DNA of 64,000 nt from Gyrodactylus bullatarudis (lineage: Eukaryota; Platyhelminthes; Monogenea; Gyrodactylidea; Gyrodactylidae), in assembly GCA_012064415.1 (NCBI GenBank), contig SSNU01000037.1, forward strand, positions 1 through 64,000, in the 5' to 3' direction. Shown one piece after another: positions 29,969 through 42,121 of the stretch (its first letter is position 1; every line of letters starts with the position of its first letter). The notes beneath the pieces are model-generated. The model had not been told where the DNA came from. It saw nothing but the letters and a program-made list of their open reading frames with translations, and searched no databases. A program made the translations under genes and the position numbers.

Positions 29969-30845
29969 GTGGTTACGAAATATCCATCGGAATTCCAAGT
30001 GAACCCAAACGATGAGCTTTACTGTAAGATTTGCTCAAAAAATAAGGAATATTACATCCAGCAACATCGATCAAGTATTCATCATCAGGCCAGATTAGCC
30101 AGCATATCCAGCCAACAAAATTTCATTGAACAGCCTTCCACGACACATCTCTCGTTATTGGCATTATTTCTTAAGATGGACATACCATTGTGGAAGTTAA
30201 ATGATCCTGATTTGAGAAACTTTTCTCAAAAGTCCTTTAAAACTTCACTCTCAAGTCCCACGAAAGCTATCGTAAAATGGTCGAGGGAGAATATCAAAAT
30301 AAACTCCAGAAGTTGCTTCAATATTGCCAGAATCAAAATTTACTTTTGATTGTCGATGAAGTGGATAAAAATAATAAAAAATATGTTAATTGCCTGATAG
30401 GAATAATTAGTAACCCCAGCGTTTCATATTTGGCCAAATCTATGAGACTGGATCGTTCAATGTGTTCTGCCGTTCTTGTTTAAATTATACAGGATGCTCT
30501 CATCTTAATCGAAGTCGACCGTTCCAAGTTCATCGAGTTCATTCCGCTGCAACATCAGGATTGAAACTATCATACACAAACCTTTTCCACGTGACCTGTA
30601 TGTGCCATCTACTACACAACATTTCTATAAAAGTTAAAGATGGATACAACTCAGTAAATGAGTTGATAGTCCCGGTGAAAGCTCTCTGTAAGAAAGAGCA
30701 CATCAAATTTTGTTCGACAACATTGGCCAACCTCAAGCGCCAGTTGTTACACGTTAGGGAACATGGCTCAAAGCGATGGAATACTATTCTAAGAACCTCC
30801 AAGAAGTATGTTCGATCGCATTGCCTTAATAACGGAATCAGATGA
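29969..30845 (+). pseudogene. hAT-type transposase relic (CGGBP1-like group)
   Basis: Three overlapping frames together read as one decayed transposase. First comes a BED-like zinc finger (LYCKICSK ... QHRSSIHHQ) and DIPLWKLNDPDLRNF. Then, after a frameshift near 30280, LLLIVDEVDKNNKKYVNCLI. Then, after a second shift near 30480, NLFHVTCMCHLLHNISIKVK and a helical segment to a stop. The HVTCxxHxLH motif and BED finger are typical of hAT transposases of the kind related to CGGBP1. The dimerisation end is missing. Non-functional by frameshifts. Confidence 0.75.
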
Positions 30846-31683
30846 GTAATATAATCAAGATCATTTAAAAAACTAGAGCTTTGAGTCTTAAAAGAGACTT
30901 AGAATCCAATTTTAATATTGAAAAAATAGTTGATTTAAGATGAATTTGAGGACCTATTTTAAGACCATCCGAAATACTGATCCGAGTTCGAGGAGACAAT
31001 TTCTGCAGGAAGTAGATGAGATACCAAAAAGAGATTATTTTTCCGAATTTCGAAAATGCACCACTTTCGAGCTGAAAATTTTGTCGATTTCAAAGATTTG
31101 TAGCAGCTAAATGCAGATATTCGAGATCAGCATTAACAAAGAATTCGAATTGAGCCGTGAAAGTAAAAAAGGATTCCACAGCTTTAAAGAAAAGTTAAAT
31201 TTTCAAATTTTGGATCATTCCCCTTCGTGATAATCAATGAATTCAAATTTTTCGATTTCTCACAATAATGACGAATTTTTGTGAATTTCTTTGTCTTACA
31301 AAATTTTGTTTTTCCTCAACAATTTTCCATGCTTTAATCAGATATTCATTTTTTAACTGAGAGTAACACATTTTTGAAGATTAAAAAAGAAAAATTCTCA
31401 TGTTCTGGTATACTATGTAGTATAAAAATCCTATTTTCCCTAAAATCATTAATATTCTCTTTTTGATTAGTGTGAAAAAATGACTAAATTATAAATATAA
31501 AACCCTATTTTATGAAATGTTGCAAAAATCATAATTTTGTCATATCTCGTAGAAAAATTCATTTTAAAAATCTTGATGCATGTTGAAATATTGTCATGGT
31601 CAATCGAGATCAGACTCGAAAACCTATAGGAAAAATCCATATTTTTCGATTATCTTCAAAATGAGGCTGATGGCTTTCTCCAG
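30846..31683. other. Intergenic
   Basis: No gene or recognised repeat. AT-rich throughout. Confidence 0.5.
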
Positions 31684-31692
31684 TATATAAAG
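31684..31692 (+). promoter_or_regulatory. Possible TATA box on plus strand
   Basis: CAGTATATAAAGGC is a strong TATA consensus, but no convincing plus-strand open frame follows (ATGs at about 31790 and 31842 give very short products). It may be fortuitous, or it may drive a non-coding transcript that faces the minus-strand peptide gene at 31952-32215. Confidence 0.25.
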
Positions 31693-31951
31693 GCAAGAAT
31701 GTTTGCTATAAAATTACAGCGAACGAGTAGAGTAGAAACAAGTCTGTTGATTTTTCTAAAAATAATAATAGTTTTTTATGTAGTTATAAAAATGACTGAT
31801 CACTGAAATTTAAACAAGGATTTTTCTTTCATCGTTTCAATAATGGTGGTGTGTAATATCGAGAGTCATGTACTGAAAAAAATACTTGAAGGGAAAAGTA
31901 TTTATATCACGTGGAATAGAATCAAAGGAAAATATCTTATTTTGTAAAAAT

Positions 31952-32215
31952 TTAAATGAATACAACATTGCATTCGTTGTTTGGGATTCTGGATCTGACA
32001 AGAACTCTTCTCAATCGGGTGACAGCTGGATTTCTTCTAACTGCAATACTGAATACATCAGGATTGAAGATGGTTGACATTTTACCAGAGAAATCTTGAG
32101 CTTGAGCAACAGGTGTTTCACCGAGGAAATCTTCAACAGTACATGAAAGATAGACACGAGCTGCTTGTGAGAATGCCACCATGGCAAGGAAGGCAAGAAC
32201 GCAGGTTAATTTCAT
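31952..32215 (-). CDS. Small secreted peptide precursor, 87 aa
   Basis: Starts MKLTCVLAFLAMVAFSQA, a textbook signal peptide with cleavage likely after SQA or QAA, leaving about 68 mature residues. The mature part is basic toward the C-terminus (RRNPAVTRLRR, LVRSR) and has two cysteines. Possible dibasic or monobasic processing sites are present, but no amidation signal GKR/GRR is seen. A TATA box lies about 40 bp upstream at 32256-32263, giving a 5' UTR of about 15-20 nt, which supports this start. I do not recognise the family: antimicrobial, neuropeptide-like or structural secreted peptides are all possible. A missed 3' exon cannot be excluded. Confidence 0.6.
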   Translation of the reverse strand: MKLTCVLAFLAMVAFSQAARVYLSCTVEDFLGETPVAQAQDFSGKMSTIFNPDVFSIAVRRNPAVTRLRRVLVRSRIPNNECNVVFI

Positions 32216-32255
32216 CTTTATTGATAAAGTTTGGATTTTTCACTTGTATCAGGTG

Positions 32256-32263
32256 CGTTTTAT
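32256..32263 (-). promoter_or_regulatory. TATA box of the secreted-peptide gene
   Basis: On the minus strand the sequence reads ACTATAAAACGCACC. The distance to the ATG at 32215 is about 41 nt, so transcription starting about 30 nt downstream would leave a very short leader, common for highly expressed small secreted proteins. Confidence 0.65.
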
Positions 32264-33006
32264 AGTATTTCGTGTGTTGTAAGAAGTAAATGACAACAGC
32301 ATTAATCAACCAATTTCAGTAGAGATGAAAGAAACAAAAGAGAATAATTAATTGAGTTTAAAAAATTAAAAGACTCAATGTATATTTTAGAAAATTTTAA
32401 TTTCGATCAAGTTTTGTTCCTTTTTCCCCAGAAAGTAACCGATTTTCAACGAAATTTGGGATCTCTCGAAACTTCTTTAAATAATTTGTAAAGCCTGTTC
32501 GAACTTTTTTGACAACTTTTCCTTAGTAAAAAATAAATTATATATCCTTATTGATCTTCAAATTTGAATTCAGTAAGCTAATTATATACTTGGTAAAAAA
32601 AATTTAGAATCATATTTTCCTGCAATAATTATTGAAATTGTTGAATAAAATTTATTTTTTACACTAAAATATACTCTTTTTACTTAATAGTAACTTTTCA
32701 TAAAAATTATTATATTTAAGGATATCTTTGATGTAGGAAGATTATTTTTATTTGCGCAATGGAATGAATGCCTCGACAATACTCTCAAAATCTTAATTAA
32801 ATTTCTCAAGTAAGGATTAATAATAAGATCACCTCGATTAAATTAATCGGAAAAATGAATTTCAAGACATTAATCATTTCCTTTCAGCCACTTTGAATAA
32901 AATTTATTTAATAAATTTAATTTAAAATTTCGTGGTTAACAACTTGAAAAAACACCATTTTAAAAAATGGTTTAATGAACAAAGTTTGAATGAATAACTA
33001 TTTCAA
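32264..33006. other. Intergenic
   Basis: AT-rich spacer between the secreted-peptide gene (minus) and uL29m (plus), which are divergently arranged. No other gene seen. Confidence 0.5.
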
Positions 33007-33621
33007 ATGTTAAGAGTAATTGGAAATTTGGCTAAACACAACACAGTCTTGCAGAACGTCAAGAGATTCAATCATCCTCTTCTTAGTTTTTTTGATAAAA
33101 AAGAAAATTGGGGTCAAAATTACATAGCTGCTGGACGTCCTTGGCGAAGGGAAGAACTTGAAAATAAAAGCAGTGTTGATCTTCATAAGCTATGGTATAT
33201 TTTGTTGAAAGAACGAAACATGCTCATGACAATGCAAGAGGAGCATGAGAGAAATCTCGAGAATATGCCGAATCCGGAGAGATTTGAGAAGATTGAAGAA
33301 AGCATGGAAAATATCCTGCTTGTCATAGAAGCTCGTAACAGTTCTATTGAACTGTTGGAAAAGGGCTCTGTATATGGGCCCAAAGTTGTCGAGAAAGCTG
33401 ACGAATTTGGTAGACCTGTTAAGGTTCTCACGCGAGAACACATTTATCCAGAAGATGAAAAGAAAAACGATGAGTTCTTCGGCATTGAAAACGAGAAATT
33501 ACTAAGGTTAGAAAGAGAGAAAGAGATCCTTAGGAGGCGCCAAGAGACCCGAGAGAAAAAGTTCACTACCCGGAAAAATCATTTCGACAACGTAGACAAA
33601 TTTTCAGATAACGATTTGTAG
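33007..33621 (+). CDS. MRPL47: Mitochondrial ribosomal protein uL29m (MRPL47)
   Basis: 204 aa, single exon. Protein of the large mitoribosomal subunit near the polypeptide exit. The N-terminus MLRVIGNLAKHNTVLQNVKR suits a mitochondrial presequence. The core is characteristic: FFDKKENWGQN, then the uL29m signature SSVDLHKLWYILLKERNMLM, then NPERFEKIEESM. The C-terminus is a charged helix (LRLEREKEILRRRQETREKK), as in animal MRPL47. It lies tail-to-tail with RanBP2, with 168 bp between stop codons. Confidence 0.93.
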   Translation: MLRVIGNLAKHNTVLQNVKRFNHPLLSFFDKKENWGQNYIAAGRPWRREELENKSSVDLHKLWYILLKERNMLMTMQEEHERNLENMPNPERFEKIEESMENILLVIEARNSSIELLEKGSVYGPKVVEKADEFGRPVKVLTREHIYPEDEKKNDEFFGIENEKLLRLEREKEILRRRQETREKKFTTRKNHFDNVDKFSDNDL

Positions 33622-33789
33622 AATAAAATTCTATCTTTTTTTAATAAGTTTCAATCAGCTCTTTTCTCTATTCATAACTACTTATCAAGTATGTTTATAT
33701 ATCAAAAAATAATTAATTGATTATAAAAAGTAAACTTTATTTAATGGATCTAACACAAAAATTAATCTTAATAAACGATAATGTCTTGT

Positions 33790-36700
33790 TTATAGTCTTT
33801 CGAATTTCATAGCACGTTCTACTCCTGTCTTGAATTCTGAACAATCTTTTTCATCATTGAACTTGAGACAAAATGTAGAAATCTTGCTTTCCTCGTCACT
33901 GAAATCATTGCCAATCCAGCAAATCTTTGTTTTCGAATCATTCATTTGATTTATCTTCATGGGAGCACTCGACGAGAGAATCTGGTTTAGGCATACTTTG
34001 TGCACCTGATCACGACGCATTAGGATTCTAGCGTACTTGATCTTACCAATCTTTGAGTCGTCAAAGAAATTAACTTCCTCCTTTTGATCTAGAGAGGGAG
34101 AGAGAGAATGAAAAAATAAGTATATTTTTATGCATGTGCTCGAGATGATATTTTCTTACCAAGTCCTTCGATGTTCTTTTTCACAGGCTCAACAAGAATT
34201 TTTAGCATGCCTACTCCACGTTCTTTCCATGAGTTGTCAGCAAAAATGTATAACTTTACATGTCTTCTGTAGAGAGCATAGCTATTCTCTTCGCCTGTCA
34301 TGACCTCGACTAGAGGGGCATCTTTGACAAGAGGCTCGTAGTGAGGGTCGTAATCATCATCTTCTTCGCAGATTGATACTTCTTCGTCATTTTGGGATGT
34401 CTAAAGAATTCAAGGTTAATAAAATATAACTTGAATATAAAATAATACGGGGTCTTGAGAACATACTTTGGTATTTGAGGAGAATAGTTGAGCTGAAGAG
34501 TTGAAGGCTGATTGATCAGATGAAGATTTGTTCATCCATGCTGGAACAGATCCATCGTTAGACTTCAAATTTGAGAAGGAAAATTCTTTTGCTTTAGAGA
34601 AGAGATTGTTGTCCGAAACTTTTCCGCTGGATGTATCCAAGGGCTTTGGTTCCTCTTCCTTCTTGAGACCAAAACTGAATTTGAAACCCTCATTTGGCTT
34701 GAGATTTGAGAGGGAACTACCAAAAATTTGGTTAACTTCCGAAGACAATTTGATAGGGGCTAGTCCTCCACCGGACTTGAAGTTGAGGAGGCCAGTTGAT
34801 TGTGAAGCGTCTTGACTTTGGTTATGGACTGAGGTTTCAGACGGTTTTTGGTACTGTTCATCAAAAGTTCCATTGCTAGAATAACTGGCAGAGAGATCTC
34901 CTGATTTCCTACGATAATCTTGAATGACATCACCACTAAGAGAGGTGATTAACTGCAAAATAGAAAATTAGCAGAGGAAATTGAACAAAGCGGTTTAAAA
35001 AATTATCTGAAATACTCACACTAGTTTGATTAACGCTAATATCTTTCATCTCGTTGTTTGAGTATTTGCAACGGTCAGTAGAGGTGTTAGATTTGTTGGA
35101 GATTTTGGAAACTTCAGCATTTTCGGCAAAGGAAACATTGCGGGATTGAGATGAGTAATCAAAACTCTCGCAACGCTTGACAGCTTTTTTGAAAGCCTCA
35201 CAGTCGGCCTCAGTCTGAAATAAATTCAAGTTGAACCAAATACATTGTACGAATAGAAAGCTAATAACTAACAGAAAATCGAATGCAAAACATGTGGATG
35301 GCAGCTTCATCCTCGCTGAAATCGTTTCCGACCCAGCAACACCGTTCCTTGTTGTTATTGAAGGGAGTGAATTTGACTGGATGCTTTGGCGTGATGACCT
35401 GATGGCCCTACGAGCAAACAAGGCAAGGTTGTTCTCTTCACCAGTCTTGACCTCAACTAGCTGGGCATCTTTAACGAGTGGTTCATAGTGAGGATCGTAT
35501 CCTTCGTCATCGACCTCACCATCAGATTCCTCGTCTTTATCATCAGGCTTCTTAGCGGGAGAATTTGATTTTGCACCAAATAATGGCTTTATTTCACCTC
35601 CAAATATGTTTTTGCCGTCGGCTGGTTTAGCCAAGAAAGATGGAACTTGAGTATTACTGCCAGCAATCTGATTTGAGAGTGATTTGAAATCTATAGAATG
35701 ATTAACTATCATTTTTGCAAGAATATAATTAAATGGTATTACTTACCTAAAAGCGGAGACGACTTTACTTCCGGTGACTGATTGATGCTAGGCGATTTGA
35801 GGGAGAACTCAAAAACTGTTTTTGGAGTTGGTTTAGGGTTTGATGGAGGTTTCTTAATAGCATGTTCTAGGAGGACATTTTCACGAGTGAAATCAGCGCA
35901 TTTCTCCGATTCATGCGTAGCTGGCATTGATTTAGGATTCGTGTAAAGACATTCAGGAAGTTTCAACTTGTTAATAGTTTCAATATAACTAGATGAACGA
36001 TCCAAGAGATTTCTTATTTCTGTTCTTGCATTTGAGATGGAGGAATCCAAGGATTTATTCAGAGAAGTATTAGCAGATGAATTGGTTAATAGTAAGGATT
36101 CGGATTTTTTAACAGCTTTTCTAAAGGCTTCACAGTCAGCTTCATTCTGATTTATTTAAAAAGATTATCAAACAAAGAATAAAGAGAAGAGTTAAGACTT
36201 ACAAAAAATCGAATGCAAAACATGTGGATGGCAGCTTCATCCTCGCTGAAATCGTTTCCGACCCAGCAACACCGTTCCTTGTTGTTATTGAAGGGAGTGA
36301 ATTTGACTGGATGCTTTGGCGTGATGACCTGATTCAGGCAGATCTTGTGTACTTTCTCCCACCGCATGATCATTCTCGAGTGCTTGAGACTGCCGAGTTC
36401 TGAGTACCTGCTCTCGGGCCATTCTGTATGCCCATCTGTTGGGTTCTCGGGGAGAGTTTCAGGCTCAACGAGCACCTTGATGATACCAGTTCCTCTCTCC
36501 TTCCACTGCTTATCTGACATGCGATAGAGCTTGGCCCTACGAGCAAACAAGGCAAGGTTGTTCTCTTCACCAGTCTTGACCTCAACTAGCTGGGCATCTT
36601 TAACGAGTGGTTCATAGTGAGGATCGTATCCTTCGTCATCGACCTCACCATCAGATTCCTCGTCTTTATCATCAGGCTTCTTAGCGGGAGAATTTGATTT

Positions 36701-39700
36701 TGCACCAAATAATGGCTTTATTTCACCTCCAAATATGTTTTTGCCGTCGGCTGGTTTAGCCAAGAAAGATGGAACTTGAGTATTACTGCCAGCAATCTGA
36801 TTTGAGAGTGATTTGAAATCTATAGAATGATTAACTATCATTTTTGCAAGAATATAATTAAATGGTATTACTTACCTAAAAGCGGAGACGACTTTACTTC
36901 CGGTGACTGATTGATGCTAGGCGATTTGAGGGAGAACTCAAAAACTGTTTTTGGAGTTGGTTTAGGGTTTGATGGAGGTTTCTTAATAGCATGTTCTAGG
37001 AGGACATTTTCACGAGTGAAATCAGCGCATTTCTCCGATTCATGCGTAGCTGGCATTGATTTAGGATTCGTGTAAAGACATTCAGGAAGTTTCAACTTGT
37101 TAATAGTTTCAATATAACTAGATGAACGATCCAAGAGATTTCTTATTTCTGTTCTTGCATTTGAGATGGAGGAATCCAAGGATTTATTCAGAGAAGTATT
37201 AGCAGATGAATTGGTTAATAGTAAGGATTCGGATTTTTTAACAGCTTTTCTAAAGGCTTCACAGTCAGCTTCATTCTGATTTATTTAAAAAGATTATCAA
37301 ACAAAGAATAAAGAGAAGAGTTAAGACTTACAAAAAATCGAATGCAAAACATGTGGATGGCAGCTTCATCCTCGCTGAAATCGTTTCCGACCCAGCAACA
37401 CCGTTCCTTGTTGTTATTGAAGGGAGTGAATTTGACTGGATGCTTTGGCGTGATGACCTGATTCAGGCAGATCTTGTGTACTTTCTCCCACCGCATGATC
37501 ATTCTCGAGTGCTTGAGACTGCCGAGTTCTGAGTACCTGCTCTCGGGCCATTCTGTATGCCCATCTGTTGGGTTCTCGGGGAGAGTTTCAGGCTCAACGA
37601 GCACCTTGATGATACCAGTTCCTCTCTCCTTCCACTGCTTATCTGACATGCGATAGAGCTTGGCCCTACGAGCAAACAAGGCAAGGTTGTTCTCTTCACC
37701 AGTCTTGACCTCAACTAGCTGGGCATCTTTAACGAGTGGTTCATAGTGAGGATCGTATCCTTCGTCATCGACCTCACCATCAGATTCTTCTTGCACATCA
37801 TTGGTAACTGCCTTAACAGGTTGTTTCGGTTCATTGTTTGACTTGTTGAACTCAAAATTTAAATTTCCAAAACTGGGCTTATTTTCTATCGTTGTGGCTG
37901 TTGTTGGCTTGAATTGATTCTTATTGGGAGTCGATACTGAAATGAAAATCAAAAATAAAAATTCATAAAGCTTCTCTATTTACAAAGTTTATCTCACCAA
38001 TTTGATTTTCTCCTGGGTAGATTACTGGTTGCTGTGGTATTTTGACAGGACTCTGAGCTGGGATGAATGCTTGGTTTCTAGACTGATTCAGCATGATTGG
38101 CTGTTCCAAGGTCTTTTTATTCATCTCCATCAAGCTCCTATCTATGACTTTAGTGTAATCACTTTTTATTTGAGAAAAGCCTAGATGAATTTGATTCATT
38201 TGTTGCTGGAATTGTTGTTGTTGAACCTGGAAAGAATTGTCAAAAGTAAAAATAAATTAGCTCTAGTCTCTTAAAAAGAATCTCACCTGCATCGAAGTGG
38301 TCAAGACAGCTAGCCATTTGGTCATCTCTTGGCTGACTAGGCCGATTATTTGTTCACTAGTCATAGTATTGACTGGAGGTTTATCTTCAGATGCCTTTGG
38401 TTTCAATGAAATGGTATCCATTTTTCGACTGATTTCTTCAATTTTCTCTTTCAACACGATGATTTCTTGGTTTAGTTTAGAGTTTCTCTCCTCAAAAGAA
38501 CTCATGGTTTTGCTAAAGTCTGCGGAGAAAGCATCGTATGCACTCTGAAGATTTGAGTTAAGTTGTCTACTGACACCCAACTCATAACTTGTGTCCTGAA
38601 GCCTAGTCACGACATCAGTGAAGAGAGAGATATTTTCTTTCCCAGCATCTGAAATCTAAAAAGAAGGTCGAATGAAATTTTCATAAAATGAAGTGGGAAT
38701 CGTTTAATTTACCTTTTGTGGGGTTTTTAGACTGCTGTTGAGAATTTTTTCGCCAAGCGGCATGCTCTGGTTGGTAAAGGTCTTGATAAGATTCATTAAT
38801 TCTCCAATAGCATCGGTTTCATCAGTCATACCCCTGAGACCTTGATGCCAATTCGTGCAAATATCCTGTGGGAGTAGACTCCACTGTGGACCACTTAGTG
38901 AGAAGGAGCTGAGTATTGAAGAGTTCTTTTGAGATGAGATTGGACTATTCACCAGGTTGGTGGAGCCAATTTTACTGTCTTTGGAACTCAGAAAAGCATT
39001 TGTATATTCAAGAGTTTTTTCGAAATACGATGAAAAGATGGAGACGGGTATATCTCTGAATTTTGACTGGTTTGTTTTCAAAGCTTGAGAGATCCTCAAG
39101 GCAACCAGTGGATGATAGAACTTGGATCCATTAAAGTTTTCGTTCTTGAGACGAATCTCTTTATTTCCGACAGAGAGAATGTCTTTTTGAATTTTTTCAG
39201 TCATGTGATTACCACTGTTGCTCTTTAGCGAAGCCATAGCTGCACACCAGTAGTGACGCTGAGGGGCAGTGGGTAATATTCGTTGATTATACAAACACAG
39301 GGGGCGTTTACTGCTTTCTACCTGAATTTTCTTGTTGGAGTTCTTCTTCAAAGAGACATAAATGCAGACCGAGGAAAGAAATACGACCAAGTCAAGGAAG
39401 TTTACTTCATAGGAAGTATTCTCCTGAAGAGTTATCGATTTGTTTTCAGACTTGAAGATGTGAATAATAACTAAAATAATTTCATAAATTATTAAGAGAT
39501 AAAGTTGGCAAAGAAGTCAACTTACTGTTTAGAATTTCGACAAATTTGGCATCAGAAAAGTATTCATCAGCTATTGAGCCGGAGGATTTGCCCTCGAATT
39601 GCATTAGATACCAAATACACAAGTTTAGATCACTCTTGAGAGTTTCATAATTTTGGCTTGGACTGGCATTAAGTGTCTTGATACTACATGTGTAAATGCT

Positions 39701-40459
39701 TAAGTTCTTGAAAGGTTCCTTAAAGTTGGCTTTTATCATTGGGTTTCCTTTAGTGAAGTTCAGAAGAAATTCAGAAAAAGTTTCGCTGTCACAGATAGGT
39801 ACACTGTTATCTGAGAGATAAATTGCTTGAAGTTTTAAACGTTTAGCATCAACAATGCATTTTTGCCAGAATAATTTGTTCTGAACCATTTCGAACATGA
39901 ACGATTCTTGAAGGTTCATAACCAAGTCTGTATTGGCAATATGCTTATAACATCTTTGTATAACTTGAAGAGATATCTGATCAGTTTCCTAAAGCAATAT
40001 TAAGTTCGCATGAAACAGCCAAGAACAGTCATGATAAATTCAACTCACATTTTCCATCTTTTTCAGGAGACAAACAGAAGCATAAAAGAAAATGTATATA
40101 GGAAGAATGATTTGAATATCAGGCTGCTTCAAAGTTTGATTCATAAATCCGTCAAGATGGCAAATGAAGTTGATTGTGTCACCTGTACAAATGGTTGAGG
40201 CACCAGTTCGTAAACAATTTAACAGCACAAAGATTTTAACCTCTTTGGGTATGCTTGAATTTGGTGATTGACGCTCAAGAGCACATATTGTGTCATGGAA
40301 AGAGGCATAAAAGGAATTTGAATCACAATTCTGAACTTGTGCTAGACTTTTAAGACAGTAATTATAGCCTTCTTGAAAGGACTTTTTGAAGTAGAAGTTC
40401 TGCACATTCTTAACGATACTGCTAATATTCTCCTCTTCGTCTCTTTTCAAGACGTACAT
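33790..40459 (-). CDS. RANBP2: Nup358/RanBP2-like nucleoporin, 14 exons, RanBD exons duplicated
   Basis: Cytoplasmic nuclear-pore filament protein that binds Ran-GTP. Exons: 40049-40459, 39526-39988, 38713-39470, 38287-38655, 37998-38226, 37332-37936, 36876-37275, 36203-36819, 35747-36146, 35273-35690, 35020-35214, 34467-34952, 34160-34400, 33790-34088. An N-terminal helical region matches RanBP2 in FLDLVVFLSSVCIYVSL and PLCLYNQRILPTAPQRHYWC. Next come a coiled coil, a glutamine-rich piece, then Ran-binding domains (YDPHYEPLVKDA, EVKTGEEN, WKERGTGIIKVLVEP, RCCWVGNDFSEDEA) separated by linkers with sparse FG such as FKFSFG. RanBDs are in exons 6, 8, 10 (broken) and 13-14. No zinc fingers or cyclophilin domain are present, unlike vertebrate RanBP2. 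As assembled, exon 10 shifts the frame (see that entry). Confidence 0.88.
35273..35690 (-). other. RanBP2 exon 10: RanBD copy with 199-nt deletion and frameshift
   Basis: Compared with its twin exon 8 (36203-36819, 617 nt), this exon is 418 nt. The 199 nt corresponding to 36334-36532 are absent, the break being GACCTGAT joined to GGCCCTAC at 35403/35404. That removes the middle of the RanBD (from after LFARRA to before the PVKFTP strand) and shifts the frame, since 199 is not a multiple of three. Splice signals at both ends remain. Skipping the exon would also break phase (phase 1 into phase 0). A real allele would truncate the protein and lose RanBD4, so a misassembly or haplotype mixture is a serious alternative. 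Confidence 0.8.
35276..37780. repeat. 1129-bp tandem duplication inside RanBP2, about 2.1 copies
   Basis: 35404-36651 and 36533-37780 appear identical at an offset of 1129 bp, covering introns as well as exons. The portion 35276-35403 continues the match at offset 930 because of the 199-nt deletion. Each unit holds one RanBD exon and one linker exon (compare 35747-36146 with 36876-37275). Identity in introns implies a very recent event or assembly duplication. Confidence 0.9.
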
Positions 40460-41985
40460 GGTGAGATGAGTTTAAATTTTTAATTTGTTACAAATTAAAA
40501 CAATATTAAAATAGTCCTTGACGATAGAATAAAAATAATTTAACTTTAAGTTCATATTATGAATTTCATGATGAATCGTAAATGTAACAAATTATAATAA
40601 TAAATATTTATTAAATTTGAATCATTGTATTATTTATTGAATAATCTTTTGTTAAAGCCTTTTAAAGGCTGCGTTAACTTAAAGATGAATTCCAGCTGCT
40701 GAAAACCCTCAACAGACTATTAAAAATTTTAAAGTGAATAGATTTAAAAGAAATTTATATTTCAAATAAAAACCTCTAATAAATATTAAATTTGTCATTG
40801 TTAAATAGTACCGTAAAATTCAGTAAAAATATCAATTAACGTATTAACTAAGGAACTACTAAGTAGTAGAAACTAAATACACAAAAAATAAAAACAAGAA
40901 AATCTAAGTCATGCAAATTTACAAACTTTTTTTTCTTTTCACCTCGACGATATTTTCGAATAAAGCTTTTATTAGAGTTATTTGAGTTTTCGAACTGAGA
41001 AAATGCCCCACGCATTGAAAAATTTTATTTTAACTACCTGGATGCCAGTGGATGGTAGCAATAGTTCTTGAAGCATCCTAAAAGGGTTAAATTAGTTACC
41101 CTTTCTTAACTTATGAATAGTGCAGCACCTATACCCTTTCTTAACATTCAACATTTAAAATCTTGATCAGGACTGGCTGAGATGCAATAATCTGAAGAAA
41201 AAATCTGCCCGTCTTATCCCAATTTAAAGATAGCTGGTACTTTTTTGTACTATTTTTCCGAATTAAGTCTCAGAGAATAGTATCTTTCAACTAGTAAACG
41301 ACCGATCACAATTTTTGATGAACGGGTAACTAGATTCTTGCTGTATTTCATCGTGTAAGCTGATAGCACTTTAAAAATTATTCAATAGAATTTAAAATTC
41401 AAACTAAAAGGATTTATTTTGTAAAATATTCGCTATAACAGTTAAATGACGAAAAACAGAAATTTCGATGACACAAGAGTTGTATATATCTAAATTTTAC
41501 AAGAATTTGCTGTGAGATACTATTTTTTACTCAGAATCTCTTAAATTTTCTTTTTTATTTTACAGTTTATGAGATTCTATTTTTAATTTTATTTGGTACT
41601 ATTTTTGAGGCCCTATTTAATAAATTTTTGCTAGGACAGTAAATTTGCGATTTTTATGTTACTTGTTTCCTTATCCTTATTCCGGAAAATATAAAAATTT
41701 TATTTCTAACATTGCTAGAAACCAAGATAAATTTGTGATTTTCTAACTTCTAGTTGTGACTTTTTTACGATCTTTTCCGTACTCTTTTACTGGATAAAAA
41801 TAAATTCTCTCTTATCTACCTAAGTATCAGTTGAATGCGAATACATGTAGTTAGTTGAAATTGAATAAAAAATTATTGAGACAGAGAATGCCAGTTTTTG
41901 CGATTTTTCAAAACTAAAATAGCTATTTATTTTACCGCCCTACTTATTGCTGATAAATTATTATCCTCTGAAATCCAACTTGATT
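40460..41985. other. Intergenic upstream of RanBP2
   Basis: AT-rich, with no open frame of note and no recognised repeat before the SINE remnant at 41990. The RanBP2 promoter must lie at the left of this stretch; no TATA box is evident next to the ATG. Confidence 0.5.
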
Positions 41986-41989
41986 GATC

Positions 41990-42115
41990 ACATCTAGAAA
42001 TCAGACAATCAAGAGTCAGTTCCCTTAGAGAGTCAGAGGACAATTAGTTCATGGTGGCTGGGATAGACGTGTTTCGTCCTTTTCATAACTCGCCACAAGT
42101 CGCCAGTCCCCTTAT
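41990..42115 (-). mobile_element. Hammerhead SINE, diverged copy 2
   Basis: On the minus strand: GTGGCGAGTTATGAAAAGGA, then CGAAACACGTCTATC and CAGCCACCATGAACT. This aligns with the intact copy at 184-240 (GACGAAACGCGTCTAC, TGCCACCGTGAGTT) and onward to GATTTCTAGATGTGA versus ATTTCTAACATCTAGGTGTGA. The ribozyme core has changed at C3 and A6 (GTGGCGA for CTGACGA), so it should be inactive. It directly abuts a family A element at 42122. Confidence 0.65.
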
Positions 42116-42121
42116 TGAAGC

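Noticed and set aside
36345..36585. Several 60-71-codon frames on both strands within RanBP2
   Set aside because: They repeat exactly at +1129 and overlap RanBD coding exons in other frames; shadows.
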